Assembly (NCBI GenBank): GCA_039000515.1
Contig: JBCFYV010000012.1
Coordinates: forward strand, 41,647,025 to 41,711,024
DNA from: Timema cristinae
Taxonomy: Eukaryota > Arthropoda > Insecta > Phasmatodea > Timematidae
Length of the DNA stretch: 64,000 bases
Direction: 5' to 3'
The notes beneath the pieces are model-generated. The model did no database searches, was not told where the DNA came from, and was given only the letters and a program-made list of their open reading frames with translations. Below are positions 31,505 through 43,625 of the stretch, one piece after another; position 1 is the stretch's first letter, and each line of letters opens with the position of its first letter. Made by a program: the position numbers and the translations under genes.

Positions 31505-33260
31505 ATTAAGAAATTCTTAGGGTTATACTCTTGCTCAAAGCTAATCTAATGTCATTGCTTGCGTCCAGCAGATTTATTTGCTTGTTTTTGATTAAAATTA
31601 AAGTATAGTATTCCTGTTCACATAAAAAGGTTGTCGTAAACACCATCAGATACTGTAAGGTGGCTCGTCTAATATACGGGTAAGATATCGCCTTCTTATA
31701 CCGCAACTCTTCCGCGTTTAAACTAGATTACAACGAGTCCCTGAAGTTACTATCGTTTTGAAGTTTAATCACTTCTTCTTGGATTTCATCAGGAAGGTCC
31801 TTGGGCTTGGCACTGAAAGGCTTTTGAATGAGTTTTATTTTTTATTTTTTTGTGAATTCACTTTAATTTTTACCATATTCTGGAAAATAACCTGTGAATT
31901 CATCCTTGAGTATTTGTAAGTGACACAACACGTTATGTTGGACCTCACCGTGACGGTAATATAGTTCTTATCGTCAGCCAGGCCTTCAACGTTGGAAGTG
32001 CTGAATAGTTTTTCTCCTGAACTTTGTCAATACACATATCAATTTTGCACAGAAATGCATGAAGTTTGTCTTCAAACACAAAAATGTTGGTGAAACCTTC
32101 CAACTTTTCATTTTCAGAACCCTGAAGCTGCAAATTTAGGTGATTAAAATGAGAGAAAATATCCACGGGATAGGCTAGCTGTATCTCAAATTTTGGTTCA
32201 CAAAACTGCTCCCACAATTGATGGATTTTCTTCTCAATAAAGAACGCTTTAATCTTTTCTCTTATCTAATACAAGCGTCGCAATATGCTTCCTTTGGAGA
32301 GCTAACGAACCTCGGTATGAAAAGTAGGGTCTCTTCGTGCTCGGCATCCAATACTGCGCATAATCTTTTTTAAATACGAGTGTTTAATGCACTACTTTTA
32401 ACAGCATTCACCATCTTTATGGCCAGTTGTATTGTATTGGTCAGGTCTTCCGGCAACGTATTGGACGCTAATACTTGGTGATGAAAGATGTAGTGCATCG
32501 TCAACGTGGAGGAATTTTTATCTTTCACCAACGTTGCTAATCCCGTACGAGATCCTAGCATAGCGGAAACTCCATCTGTACAAACTACAGCGAGGCTCTT
32601 CCACTTGATATCATGCTTCTCAAAATAATCACAGATTACTTTCATGACATCTTTTCCTTTCGATGTTATCTCCAACTCTCGGAATATTAACAATTCTTCC
32701 TTAATTGTGTTATTGTTATCTAAAAAACGATCAAAAACAAGTAACTGACAACAGTGATCAACGTTAATACTTTCATCACATTTCAGACTGAAATAGGGAG
32801 AGTTTTTAATTCCACAAACAAGCTGCTCTTCAATATCATTTGACATTGTAATGATCCGTGCCTTGACAGTTTTGTTCGTAAGCAGAATTTCTTGACTTTT
32901 CTTTGTAGCCTCCTCACCTAGAACTTTTTCGACTGCATTGATCAAACATGGCTTCACTAGGATTTCCCCAATTATATGTCTTTTTTTCTTTTTTTTTCCC
33001 CCCCGTAGCTCTTAACTGAGACACCTCAAAAGAAACTGCAAGGGCTTTTTCAGACGATTCAAATCTTATACCAGCTTTCCTTAGTTTCATTTTATTAAGT
33101 TTTCTAACTTTCCTACAAAGTATTCAGTAGTCCGATCACTCAAATTAGGATGAACTGTCTTTAAATGGCGTTCCAGCTTTTAACGCTTCATTGATAAGTA
33201 CTATAGCACAAATCAGACACTGGGGTCTCAGCTCCTTATTTACTTTAATTGAGGTGATTA
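31505..33260 (-). pseudogene. hAT transposase relic, ZBED5-like lineage
   Basis: hAT transposases cut and paste DNA through an RNase H-like fold. N-terminus (33260-33110): a BED zinc finger with CLIC and ERHLKTVHPN, split by a frameshift. Middle (32957-32370): a 195-codon open part with SPYFSLKCDESINV and VCTDGVSAMLGSRTGLA, typical of the ZBED5/SCAND3/FAM200-type group. Then 32217-31945 with HFNHLNLQLQGSE. C-terminus (31706-31505): TTTFLCEQEYYTLILIKNK and DIRLALS, the hAT dimerisation end. Several stops and frame changes show it is inactive. It lies antisense inside a host intron. Confidence 0.88.
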
Positions 33261-34067
33261 AAACTTGATATAATCGCTATCATATTTCCTCTTTCGAGTT
33301 ATTTTACATAAAAAAAACACACAACACACACAAAAAAAATAGTGTACTGCTAATTCACAATATCAGGAAATTAGACTTAAACAAGAACATAAATTGAACT
33401 CAACAACACCGAAAGACTGACGGCTGGCTACTGAATACTGACAGTGTAAGTGTAGGAAAGAAATACACAGGTACATCACGGCACACGCCAATAAGAGCGG
33501 CTCACTTTGAAACAATACAGCCCTAGAATTTTAATGTTTGTTTTCATCTAGCTATGTGTGTTTGGACGTGTATATATCGGTGTCAGACAATATAGAACCC
33601 AAACAAACGTCATAAACGAACCGACTAGAATAGATGTTCCCAAAATGGGGAGTGCTGTGGATATTTGCGAACCAAATGCATTGTTTTAAAACTTCAAATT
33701 TTTTACTGGTTCTTACACACGGTATAAAAATAATTCGTAATTTTCTGAAAAAAATGTGTTCTTTTTCATTACTATCTGATAAACCAGTATGAAAACACTA
33801 TTAAAGCAACTTGTCTTCTTATGGCTATCACACAATAAATTAATGGCGTCTATAAAGAGTGGTCGTAACCCACGTGTAATAGAGGAATGCGCAGCTATCT
33901 CGACCTTTGAAACAGGTTTCCTGTCACTTTTTAGTAGGGAAACACGCGGCTCAGTCACTCTCAATTAATTGCGCCGCTGTTTACGTCGTTCATAGCGCAC
34001 GTGGGTGGGCACTTTTACTCGCGGACCACTTCTGAGGCTCTCGCGGACTACTGGTTGGGAACCACTG
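33261..34067 (-). mobile_element. 5' non-coding part and terminus of the hAT element
   Basis: Read antisense from 34067 the sequence starts CAGTGGTTCCCAACCAGTAG, matching the YARNG start and sequence style of many hAT terminal repeats. The next 8 bp, CTTTAGAA, would be the target duplication, but I could not find the partner on the left, where the element may be truncated. Confidence 0.65.
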
Positions 34068-34104
34068 CTTTAGAATAACTAGCTAATGTAGTATGTAACT
34101 ATTC

Positions 34105-34350
34105 TTTTAGCATAGTATCTTACTACCCTTCTGGATTATACGATTTTATATTAATTACACTCGTGGCTTTAGCAATAAAAAGGCTATATTTAGAGGAAGT
34201 ATACCCACATTCGCGTGCAATGATAGTGGAATTATTTTTGTAAATATCATACTCAGTGCACCCAACCGAGATCTGAACTTCTATCTCCTTGTCATCGGCA
34301 ATTTAGTCTACTGTGCGAGTGGCACCTTAGACCATCCTTCCACCGAAGGA
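34105..34350 (-). mobile_element. Diverged family A SINE, antisense
   Basis: Tail CATAGTATCTTACTACCCTT, body CCCACATTCGCGTGCAATGA and antisense head with GAGATCTGAACTTC occur in order. Confidence 0.7.
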
Positions 34351-34595
34351 GGTAACGTCTAACTAAATATGCCACTAAGGCTCTCGACTCTTCATAAAGA
34401 TAACGCGTAGATTATGTAATTAGGACCTACTACAAGTTATAACCAGGTATCAATTCCTAGTGCTGTGACCTTGAGTCTTCAATAGAAAACAATAAGACTG
34501 AGAAAAGTGAGCCATCTTAACATATAAAAAAAATTCATTTCATTTATTTAAGGTATACAACGTGCACTTTCTTAACTGACTGATTATATCAGCAC

Positions 34596-34774
34596 ATGAC
34601 TTATAAACTAACTTAAATCTAGAACAGAAACAACATTTCACCTCAAGTCGTTAGTTCATCACTGGGAAAGGATAAACCCAAATTCCACCAATGATAGATT
34701 TTTCGTCCATGCCGGAATTTGAACCAGGGCTTAGTAGACAGATAAGCTCCCTTCTGAGCTAAGGTGTCGGACAG
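34596..34774 (-). mobile_element. tRNA-derived SINE, family C, copy 2
   Basis: Antisense it begins CTGTCCGACACCTTAGCTCA and has box B GGTTCAAATTCC, then CATTGGTGGAATTTGGG, matching copy 1 at 11612 across about 170 bp. Confidence 0.7.
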
Positions 34775-34989
34775 CAAAAAACAGATTTAAAATAAAATTG
34801 ATTTTTTTATAAGTGCAAAAAGTTAAATCCATTTCACAGATACTAATTTCGGTAACGTCATGTAAAGTATGCAGGAAACATCACTTCAAAGCCATATTTG
34901 GACCGAGAGTAATTTTATATCTAATATCTCGAAAAATTGTATATTAAAATATCCTGGTTTATTATACATCTAGAATCTCATGAACCCAC

Positions 34990-35235
34990 TTCGGGGTAGG
35001 AATGGTTTCCAAGGCGTCACTCTTTTTATTGAGTGAACTACGAATGATGGGGAGATCAAGGTTTAAGTCCTGTTTGGTTGAACTGATGGTGATTTTCCTC
35101 AACTTTTCCCTAAGCCTCTATGAAGATGTGGATACTCTCCATAACAAAATAGCCTTATTTTAGCTTAACATATTAGCGTATTTATTACATGTACAGTACA
35201 TACACTTACTCGAATGGGTAGTAAGAGGGGGTGAC
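34990..35235 (+). mobile_element. Family A SINE
   Basis: Head with AAGGTTTAAGTCC (box B), body GTGGATACTCTCC and tail CGAATGGGTAGTAAGAGG. Diverged but complete. Confidence 0.7.
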
Positions 35236-35499
35236 AAAAGGAATAAATATGCCTTGAGAAGGACAATTAATAACAAATCAAATTTAAATATAATACACAC
35301 CATGGTTATTTTACTTTTAATTTTTTTCTAGTTTTTTCTTTATAAAACAAAGATAGTAAATAATCCTCGTGTTCTAGGGCCTTAAATATCCAGAAAACGT
35401 GGTCACATAGTATAAGCCTTTGATCCCTCAATATACTGAATTTCTAGAGCTAGATTGACCTAGTTTGTATTGGACCGGGTTTGATGTGGATTGTTTGCC

Positions 35500-35670
35500 A
35501 TATGCGATTTAATGCTTTATCAGTTTGAAAGTGGTATGAGTGTCGTGCTCAACAAGTATGATTTCTGGTGATGGGGAGGTTGGGGTCGACTCCCAGATAG
35601 CTTTACTAACGGTGATTTTTATTAAATGGTTTTCCCTATACCACAATGAAAAAGTAGATTAATTAGAAAT
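35500..35670 (+). mobile_element. 3'-truncated family A SINE
   Basis: GTGTCGTGCTCAACAAG, GGTTGGGGTCGACTCCC and GGTGATTTTTATTAAATGG fit head and proximal body; the remainder is replaced by (AT)n. Confidence 0.5.
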
Positions 35671-35700
35671 ATATATATATATATATTATTCTTCATGACC

Positions 35701-35989
35701 ATAAAACAATATTAAATAATAGTAATATTTAGCAACGCGTCTTACTACCCGCTCGGGCTATACGCTTTAAGTACTAATTACTTTAATGGATTTAGTAATT
35801 GGGAATGTTGAATTAGAGGAAGTGAACCCGCATTTGCGTGGAGGGAGAGTGGGAAACCATTTAGGAAAAACCACCCCCAGTTCATCCGACCGAGATTCGA
35901 ACCTTGATCTCTCCGTCCTCAGCAGTCGAGCTCAACACGACAAGCGCGTTAGCCAACTACGCCACCAAGGTGGATATAAAACAATATTA
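35701..35989 (-). mobile_element. Family A SINE, antisense, full length with 14-bp TSD
   Basis: ATAAAACAATATTA is repeated at 35701-35714 and 35976-35989. Between them lies a complete antisense copy: tail ACGCGTCTTACTACCCGCTC, body CGCATTTGCGTGGAGGGAGA and head ending GCCACCAAGGTGG. Close to the copy at 11836. Confidence 0.93.
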
Positions 35990-36159
35990 TATTAAACGTA
36001 AGAGCAAAAATAAGATACCTTGTTTTTATATTTTATTTCACTCTATGGTGTTACTGTATACAATGCTAAGGGGGCCGGGTAGATTTTTTTTATAATATGA
36101 ATATATCCTTTGCAGAGTGTAACTAACCACAATGAAATTAAATTAAAATGAAATGACAC

Positions 36160-37530
36160 GCGCCTTTTTAGACAAGGTGGCATTGTAGCCCTGATGATAT
36201 TGTAAACATGGTGACCTTGTAGATATGAAGACCTTGCACATATGGTAAGCTTGTAATCGTATCATCTTTTTGAGTTGACATGACAACCTTATGTTTATGA
36301 TGACCTTGTAGATAGTATGATCTTATACCTATAATGAGCATGAACATGATATGATGACATTGTATATATTTTGATATTTTAGGTATGGTGGGTGACCTGG
36401 TTGACATTCTGACCTTATAACCAAAGTTACCTTGTAACCATAATGACATTGTAGACATACTGATCTTGTAACCATTCTGACAGTATATACATGATTATCT
36501 TGTAGCCATGACTACCTTGTAGACATACTAGCCTTATAGCCATACTGACTTTATTGACATGATTAACTTGTATCCATACTGACTTTGTAGACATAATGAC
36601 CTTGTAAACATTCTGACCTTGTATCCATTATGACCTTTTTAACATACTGGCCTTGTAGCCATTCTGACTTTAGCCATGTAGCCATGATGATTTGTAAATA
36701 TATTTACCTTGTAGATATTCTGACCTAATGAACACGATTACCTTGTAGCCATTATGCCCTTATATACATGATTGACTTGTAACCATTCTGTCCTAATAGC
36801 TATTATTACATTGTAGCCATGATTACCTTAGAGACATGGTTACCTTGTAGCCATGGTGACTTTGTAGCCATGGTGACTTTGTAGATAAACTTACTTGTAA
36901 ACATTCTGACCTAATGATCACGATTAACTTTTAGCCATTATAACCCTATAGACATGATTGACTTGTAACCATTCTGTCCTAATAGCTATTATTACATTGT
37001 AGCCATGATTACCTTAGAGACATGGTTACCTTGTAGCCATGGTGACTTTGTAGATAAACTTACTTGTAGACATTCTGACCTAATGATCACGATTAACCTT
37101 TAGCCATTATGACCCTATAGACATGATTGACTTGTAGCCTTGATGACTTTGTAGACTTACTAACCTTGTAGACATACTGTCCTTATAATCATGTTGACAT
37201 TTTAGTTATGCTAAACTTGCGACCATACTGACCTTATGGACATTCTGACTTTATAGACATGATTACCTTGTTGCCATTATGACATTACAGGCATCCGAAA
37301 CTTGAACACATACCGACCTTATGTTCACATTGGAATTGTAGTTATGCTGAACTTGAAGCCATACTAACCTTGTAGTCATATTGATTTTGTGGGAATAATG
37401 TAGTGACCTTATAGTCATGGTGACTTTGTCACCATGATCCTTTAGCCATGAGTAACTTTTATCCATATTTACCAAACTACTATGTAGCCAAAATTATCTT
37501 GTTTTCATGATAAATTTGAAAGTATGCTGA
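36160..37530. repeat. 17-bp-period minisatellite in the intron, up to the splice acceptor
   Basis: About 1.35 kb of variants of TTGTAGACATACTGACC, roughly 80 units. A higher-order unit of about 180 bp is visible: the stretch with ATTACCTTAGAGACATGG and CATGGTGACTTTGTAG occurs near 36815 and again near 37010. The array ends within about 15 bp of the acceptor at 37542 and probably supplies the branch region. Confidence 0.92.
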
Positions 37531-37542
37531 CATTGTTTCCAG

Positions 37543-37724
37543 GGAAGTGCCCTCTAGATCTTCACTTTAACCCTGGCCTGCAGGTGTGTGATTGGCCACA
37601 AAACGTGGGTTGCATCTCCAGTGTGACCAGCACTACATCTGGCGAGTCCATTGTTCTGGAGCTGGAAGAGAGTAAAGAAAGGACCGAGAGCAATGAAAAT
37701 ATTGAGACCACCACTGCGGCTTAG
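37543..37724 (+). CDS. Chitin-binding (peritrophin-A/CBM14) peptide, last exon
   Basis: The first two bases finish the codon split at 30032. The exon supplies cysteines 4-6 (KCPLDLHFNPGLQVCDW then QNVGC), the conserved FNP-x5-CDWP core of the domain. It ends with a Ser/Thr/Glu-rich tail (LELEESKERTE and so on) and a TAG stop at 37722-37724. The visible protein is about 114 residues with a single domain and six cysteines, so it falls in the one-domain class (CPAP1/obstructor-like or small chitin-binding antimicrobial-type peptides). Its exact orthology is not determinable here. Confidence 0.9.
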
Positions 37725-37880
37725 GATGGGTGTTGCCAACTAGCAGTTGAACAGCCCTCTATATCCCATATTTCGAATAACATTTTATTTATAAATAGGC
37801 TAAAACCTAGATTGGCTTTGAAAGCCTGGCTCCCGTCTAATACATTGGGAAATTAAATAAAAGCTTACGCTTGAACGAGA
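37725..37880 (+). terminator. 3' UTR and poly(A) signal of the chitin-binding gene
   Basis: AATAAA at 37856-37861, about 130 bp after the stop, in a sensible place for transcript cleavage near 37875-37880. Confidence 0.65.
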
Positions 37881-40398
37881 AATCGTTTTTAAGTGTGCTT
37901 AACTGAAAATTTCATCTGAAAATGTCCATATTGGAATCAGTTTAAAAATACTGTCTTTCTTTTCAAAATAATTAACTTTTAATTTTGTTGTAATTATTAA
38001 AATATTGGAAATAGTTCTGTATTTTTATCTATAATCAACTATTAATGATGTCAGTTTGAAATGAGAATCATCAACACATATTTTTATATCATTCCATTCT
38101 GCGTTTCAAATAATAAAACAATAATTCATGCTAAATAGATTTGATATTTTTTTAATTACTGGGTATTACTATCCATTCAGGCTATATGCATATAAATTTA
38201 TGTATATTAAATGGTCATAAGTAATGCTTATTAATATAAATACATTTAAACAATATACTATTAATTAATAACTAAGTTTGATATTTTTGTGTTTTGATTG
38301 TTTTAATTTGTATTATATTTTTTCAAATAAAGATGTTTGTTTTATTCTTATACCTTCTTCGTACAGATATTTAAGGCCATTTTAAAAATATTTCAAATTT
38401 TTGAAAATCAACCATCAATATAAAGAACGTACATAAATATTTATCCAAAAACAAGTATAAATTACAATGTACAAAGTTAAATACTCCCATGATGCCTATT
38501 TGGAACTGAATCGTTAGATGTATTTAATAAAAAATTCAAATTGAAAAAAAATCAGTCTTCACTTCTACCCATAAACGAGATTTCAACCCCAAAACAAGTG
38601 TGCATTGTTATGTGTCATGTCAAACATCCGCAAGATACTCATTTGAATTTAAATCTTTATAGCTTTTTAAAAATATTATTAGTGTTTGAAAATCAATCAT
38701 CAGTAAACTAGCCATAAAATTGAAAATACAAACTACAGATAATATATGGCTCCTCTTAAGCTAAATATCTTAAATTGCTGATAGTACATTTACTATTAAA
38801 ATCATATTTGCTCATTCTTTATAATATATAGTGTAATTTATGTAACTAACTTCCAGGACCCAGCTTTACCCGGGCAAAAATGAAGTTTCACAATACAAAC
38901 TTTTTACAGTTTTAGATGCATCCAGAGCTAATCCTGATTACGTATAAAATAGACAACATAAGTATTGTGATACCTTATAAAACTGAGATTTCTACTACAG
39001 GAGCTAGGTGACGTATTATTTTGATTCAAGGTTATAAAAGAAATAATAATAATAAAATTCCCCTCAGGGCATTTTTCCAAGTCACATATGTTCTTTTCTT
39101 CCGTCACTAGTATTTAATAGAGAATGCGATCACTAGAGAATCGCGAGCAAGTAACGTAAATCAACCATGAGAAAAGCAATATACACCTTACATCTTCAGA
39201 GATTGTCCCTGTGAATTTTTAATCGAGATTGTAAATTCCAGATTCAGGGGAAATAAATAAGTTTGAATTGAAGCTCTAGGCCCGTAGGTATTATATGAGT
39301 GTGGGATTAGGATAAATCCTCTCCCCTATCCAATTCCCTCAAAATGGTAGCAAGCTCCTATGAGGTTTGATTCGAGTCTTATGATGCGCACGTATAATCT
39401 CGTACCATTCCAAATACTTGGTGCGTCGAGGCTGCTTATCAATAGTAACGGTACAAAAATGTTGAGCTTAGAAGTTATGAGAGGGTACTCCTTATATCTC
39501 TAGAGAGTTCAGAAACCCCACAGGATAATAAATGCTCTTCTTGTTGTCTAGCACAATATTAACTGAGGGAAATGATATTGACTCACCCGGAAGGTTTTCT
39601 AGTATCTTTTTATTCATCAGGCTGACGGTATCAATTTTAGGATCTCACAAAACCAATTTGCATCGCTTATATTGTTCTTAAATCTCAATATCGTGGATAA
39701 CGCTCGAAATGATTTCCTCTACAGAAGACGCAAAGTTGGATAAATTGTTTGCGAGTGTTATCTGTTCTTGTACTTTAGCCCCTTTTTCCTATCCAGAACT
39801 AAAGCGGGCATACAAGTGACAAGGTAAATTGATAAAGGGAAGATAAATGAAGAGTTAGCTGATAGGACGTCCAAAAAGCATTTATTATGAAATAATATAA
39901 TATACAATCATGATATCCAAAACCACTCAGCAGTAGCGTAACTACAAAATAATGTTATATCCAGGATGGTATGATACTTAAATACAACCTGAATAGAAGA
40001 GAACACATTGCCAGATAACGGGATTAGAATAATTTTATTTAATCAATAACAAATATATATATATATATATATATATCTCATCCAACATAAATAAAACTAT
40101 CAATAATTTCAAAAAAGGCTTCATGAAAAACAGTTTACTCGTCCAAAGGACTCACAATAATAATTTTTTTTAATTATAGTGCTTGGATAATATCAAAATG
40201 ATGAGAATTCAATAGTCAGATGGACTTTAACTAAATAAAACAAACAGTCTGATGAACTCTCACTATAAGACATGTTTATTTCTTGTATAATAAGGACTCA
40301 AAAAGGTCTCCGAATTTCATAAATAATGGATGTAACCTCACCATTACTTCAAAAAACAACGATAAAAAAGGTACTGAGCAAAGAATAATTCATGATGT
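37881..40398. other. No gene seen; fragments of GTCTGTCTG-family companion repeat
   Basis: 38390-38720 contains two diverged copies of a TTTGAAAATCAACCATCA motif also seen (reverse) at 57530. 38870-39840 has higher complexity but I recognise no protein on either strand. Confidence 0.4.
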
Positions 40399-40406
40399 AA
40401 ATATAT

Positions 40407-43400
40407 TAGGGTGTCCCAAGATACAAGGTAAAAATTTTTTTTTGCAAAGTTGAATACGCATACCCTCTATTTTTTTTCTATTTCACCTCAGTAACTTAAA
40501 TAAAAAGTATTATTGCAATAAGATAACGGTAACCCGTGCCGACTTTACTTCAAACTTGAACGTGAGATCTTGTACGGGGAATACCATGGAAAGACTGTAA
40601 AATGTATGTTTCTTTGGTACATAAGACACCATTTTAATCAAAGCAGATATTTATTAACATATTACAGTAAAAGAAACATTACTGAACATATTTTCGTTTC
40701 AATGTTTGCTTTTTACAGTCATGATAGATCTTCGTGTGTTCTTGTACGCAACGAAACAAAAATTGTTTTTGTTCCTCCTCAACCGTTATTAATCCATGAA
40801 AGTCCTGCATTAGTTTTTACTGCTCTTTCATCTGTATCGTTCACTGCTCTAAGTATTGATATCGTCTTTTTTGCGTCTAGAAAAGAAGCGTTATTCTCCC
40901 ATGAAGAGGGACTCTCGTTGAGAAAACTATCATCAATTTTGAGTCTAGAAAACTATGAATGGCTTTTGACTGATATGAAATCATCGATGCTTTTTTCTGT
41001 AAAAAAAAAATGTAACAATTGCGTGATATAAATAAATAACTAAATAAACAATTACAAAATCAATGTATCAAACTCACCACACAATGAACCACAAAGTTCT
41101 TCCTTCAATGGAATGTATCTTTTCTCATGGGTCGAGAAATTTTCTCTATGTAAATTTGCCACCATTTTTAATTTTGTTTCTTCGTCCACATCATCATCAA
41201 AAAGTGCTAATACTGCTATTTCATCAGTCAAATACCATAAATGCTGGAGAAAATTCTGTAAAGCAGCTTTCGAGATATTTTCATTAACATTTTCGTAAGC
41301 TTTCAAAGATTTCGAAAAGCACAAATCTTTGTAGGGTGCTTTAACTGCCAAAATGCATTGAAGCCATGGTTTAACATAGATAAACAAGCAGACATCTAAC
41401 AGTTCTTTCGTATCCTTGGTGTTTAATTTCAGCTGAGAACTAAATAACGATAGTTTTAGGGAGTAAATCGCTCGGACCATCCATCTAGCTTGGTGCATCG
41501 CACCCGGAGGTCTGATTTTAATTTTTTTTTCTGCATCTCCACCTAAAAACACCATAGAAATTTCGATCAACTCTCGATAGTCCTCTCTGACCATAACATT
41601 TTTAAGTTCATCTCGGTAGAAGTCCAGCAAATTTTCAATTTCGGGTACGGTTCTGAACAGTTCCACTGTTTCTCTATAGCACTGTATTTTAGTGGAATCG
41701 ACATTTTTTCAATTCTCTTTGAGCTTTTTAAAGAGTGGAATATCGGGGCTTGTTGTCACTTGTTTAATTTTCAGATTGAACATGGCCTTTAACACCAGTT
41801 CGTATACATGATGGCGGCAAGCGAAAAAAAGCATTTCCCTATCAAATTTTTGCTCGAGGAGCGTATAAGCACCATTAAACGACCTGTATTCGAAGCTGTA
41901 ATATCACAACAGAGAATTTGGACCTTATTTTCGAGATTACAATCTAAGATCGCCTTCCAAATAGCCTGCGCCTGTTCTTTGCCTGAGGAATTATCCAGTC
42001 TCAGCACAGCAATGAGTTGTTATTTTAGTCCAAATGAAATAACAATAGGCAAGCGTTCTTCTTTCGATTTTCGAGCACTCAAGGCAGGCAACAGTTTGCC
42101 ATCCCAATGTAAGGTCACTACATCCGGTACATCGTTTTGAAAATAAATTTTTATGTTTTCCGCATGTTCCTTCCGTTTTTCTGTTAGGATTCTTTGAATT
42201 GAAGACTTACTTATCGGAAATTCGTCAATGTTAAATCCAAGTGCATCAATAGTAGCTTCAAGAATAAACACAGAATCTCGCATACTTAACTGACACCTGT
42301 CTAAAGCAGCAACTAACTTTGGAGTAATAAAGTCTTTCCTCAATACTGATTTACTTGTCCCAGGTTTTGAGCTTTCGATCAGTGTTGGGAAATCTTCTGA
42401 ATCTATATTTTCACTAGAATTCGAAGAGGAATCTTCTTGCAATGGTTCGTTTGATGCCGAGGATGTTGAATCGGAAACATATTTTATTCGCCGCTTGTCT
42501 TCTTTGACAGCTCGAAGTCGCGCCCTTTCCTCTTTTTTGGCCAGATTTTTTATCCACTCCACCTAAGTGACCGGGTCGGCCCGGCTCTCTTGGCGCTGCA
42601 AGAACATCCTATCTTCCTCTATTTTCATTAATTGAAGTGCATCAGCATGTGCAATGTTGAACAAATTGTCTAAATTAATTACAAATTATTGTTGTCGCCG
42701 TTTGAATACGTCTTGTAATTTCTTTGCATTTTTTTTTTGTAAGTTTCTCCAAACTTGATACACATTAACAATCTTGCTCGCACAATTTGGCAACAATTTG
42801 GTAGGTATGCGTGCCTTTTCCCAAAATATAATACATTCACGAATAGCGAGATTTGCACTTTCATTAACACTTAAATTCACTTCTCGAATATTGTAAAACA
42901 AAACTGCGAGAACTTGTCCATTAGACGGAAGTTTTGAACCCGTTATTTGATGTCTTATATTACCTATTAAAAATATCACTTTTTTAGAACCACGCAATTC
43001 CACTGCCATGTTCTGTTCACTGATTAAAAACCATACAAACATTTACTAATTAAACAACTTGGAATTATAAGCACATTGACACGTAGACGTGCGCTGTCCT
43101 GAGTTAACTGCTACTGACATGTTTCATGTGTTGTGCAATCTCACTGTCGAAGCATTCCAAAACCTTCCTTTATCTTTTTTGTTTTATCTTTACCATTTGC
43201 AGCAGTTGGGTGCTCCGCTACAGACACGTGTCGTCAGCGTTCGCTCGCTCAAGTACACATGTACTGACTGACATGTTTAGATGCAAGTCGGCACGGGTTG
43301 CCGTGGTCCAAATTACATGAAACATTATTTACAATTGTTTTGACATAAAAGGAAAAAAATAAGAGGGTATGCGAAAAAAAAAATTAATTCCATTTTTTTG

Positions 43401-43410
43401 GGACACCCTA
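40407..43410 (-). mobile_element. Complete 3.0 kb DNA transposon with TAGGG ends
   Basis: The ends are inverted repeats starting TAGGGTGTCCCAA (40407 and, reversed, 43410). Subterminal inverted repeats follow: CGCATACCCTCT near 40458 against GAGGGTATGCG near 43363, and AACCCGTGCCGACTT near 40531 against AAGTCGGCACGGGTT near 43286. Flanks AAATATAT and AAATATAC agree in 7 of 8 bases. An 8-bp duplication and a YARNG start fit the hAT superfamily. The interior is a decayed antisense transposase. Confidence 0.85.
40690..43042 (-). pseudogene. Decayed transposase with CRHH motif
   Basis: Antisense from ATG 43042: an N-terminal region of about 118 codons, a linker with HADALQLMKIEEDRMFL and stops, then a 180-codon stretch rich in charged residues followed by VVTLHWDGKLL (first catalytic-type Asp), ILCCDITASNTGR (second), and in another frame FACRHHVYELVLKAM, a C/H box found in RNase H-like transposases. 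Next GAMHQARWMVRAIYSLKL and, at the end, AVNDT-ERAVK and EEEQKQFLFRCVQEH. At least four frameshifts or stops separate the blocks. I recall this protein pattern from unnamed arthropod predictions but cannot name the family; the termini suggest a hAT relative. Confidence 0.75.
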
Positions 43411-43625
43411 AAATATACGAATATTAATTTTCTCTGTCTAACGGACATCATAGTATTATCATATTACTAATAGCACCAAGTGAATATTTTAAATTTTAAT
43501 TTAATAAATGTCTCTCATATCTAGATTATTATACCCTAAAATGTAAAAGGAAAATATTAAAAATCTCCCATGTCTAAATGACATCGCCATTAAACAAAAA
43601 TAAACATAGCACCAAAAGAATAACT

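Larger units (their letters stand above)
30033..37542 (+). other. Phase-1 intron of the chitin-binding gene, 7.5 kb
   Basis: GTAAGA donor, CAG acceptor (TTGTTTCCAG). The junction restores one continuous CBM14 domain, with cysteine spacing C-x17-C-x5-C-x9-C-x12-C-x7-C across both exons, so the intron is well supported without transcript data. It holds an antisense hAT relic, several SINEs and a minisatellite. The part 30033-31500 shows no gene. Confidence 0.85.

Noticed and set aside
36168..36458. Minus-strand 96-codon frame and 37263-37475
   Set aside because: Both are translations of the 17-bp minisatellite.
40570..41031. 153-codon + strand frame inside the TAGGG transposon
   Set aside because: The opposite strand carries the recognisable end of the transposase (AVNDT and EQKQFLF blocks), so this frame is a shadow.
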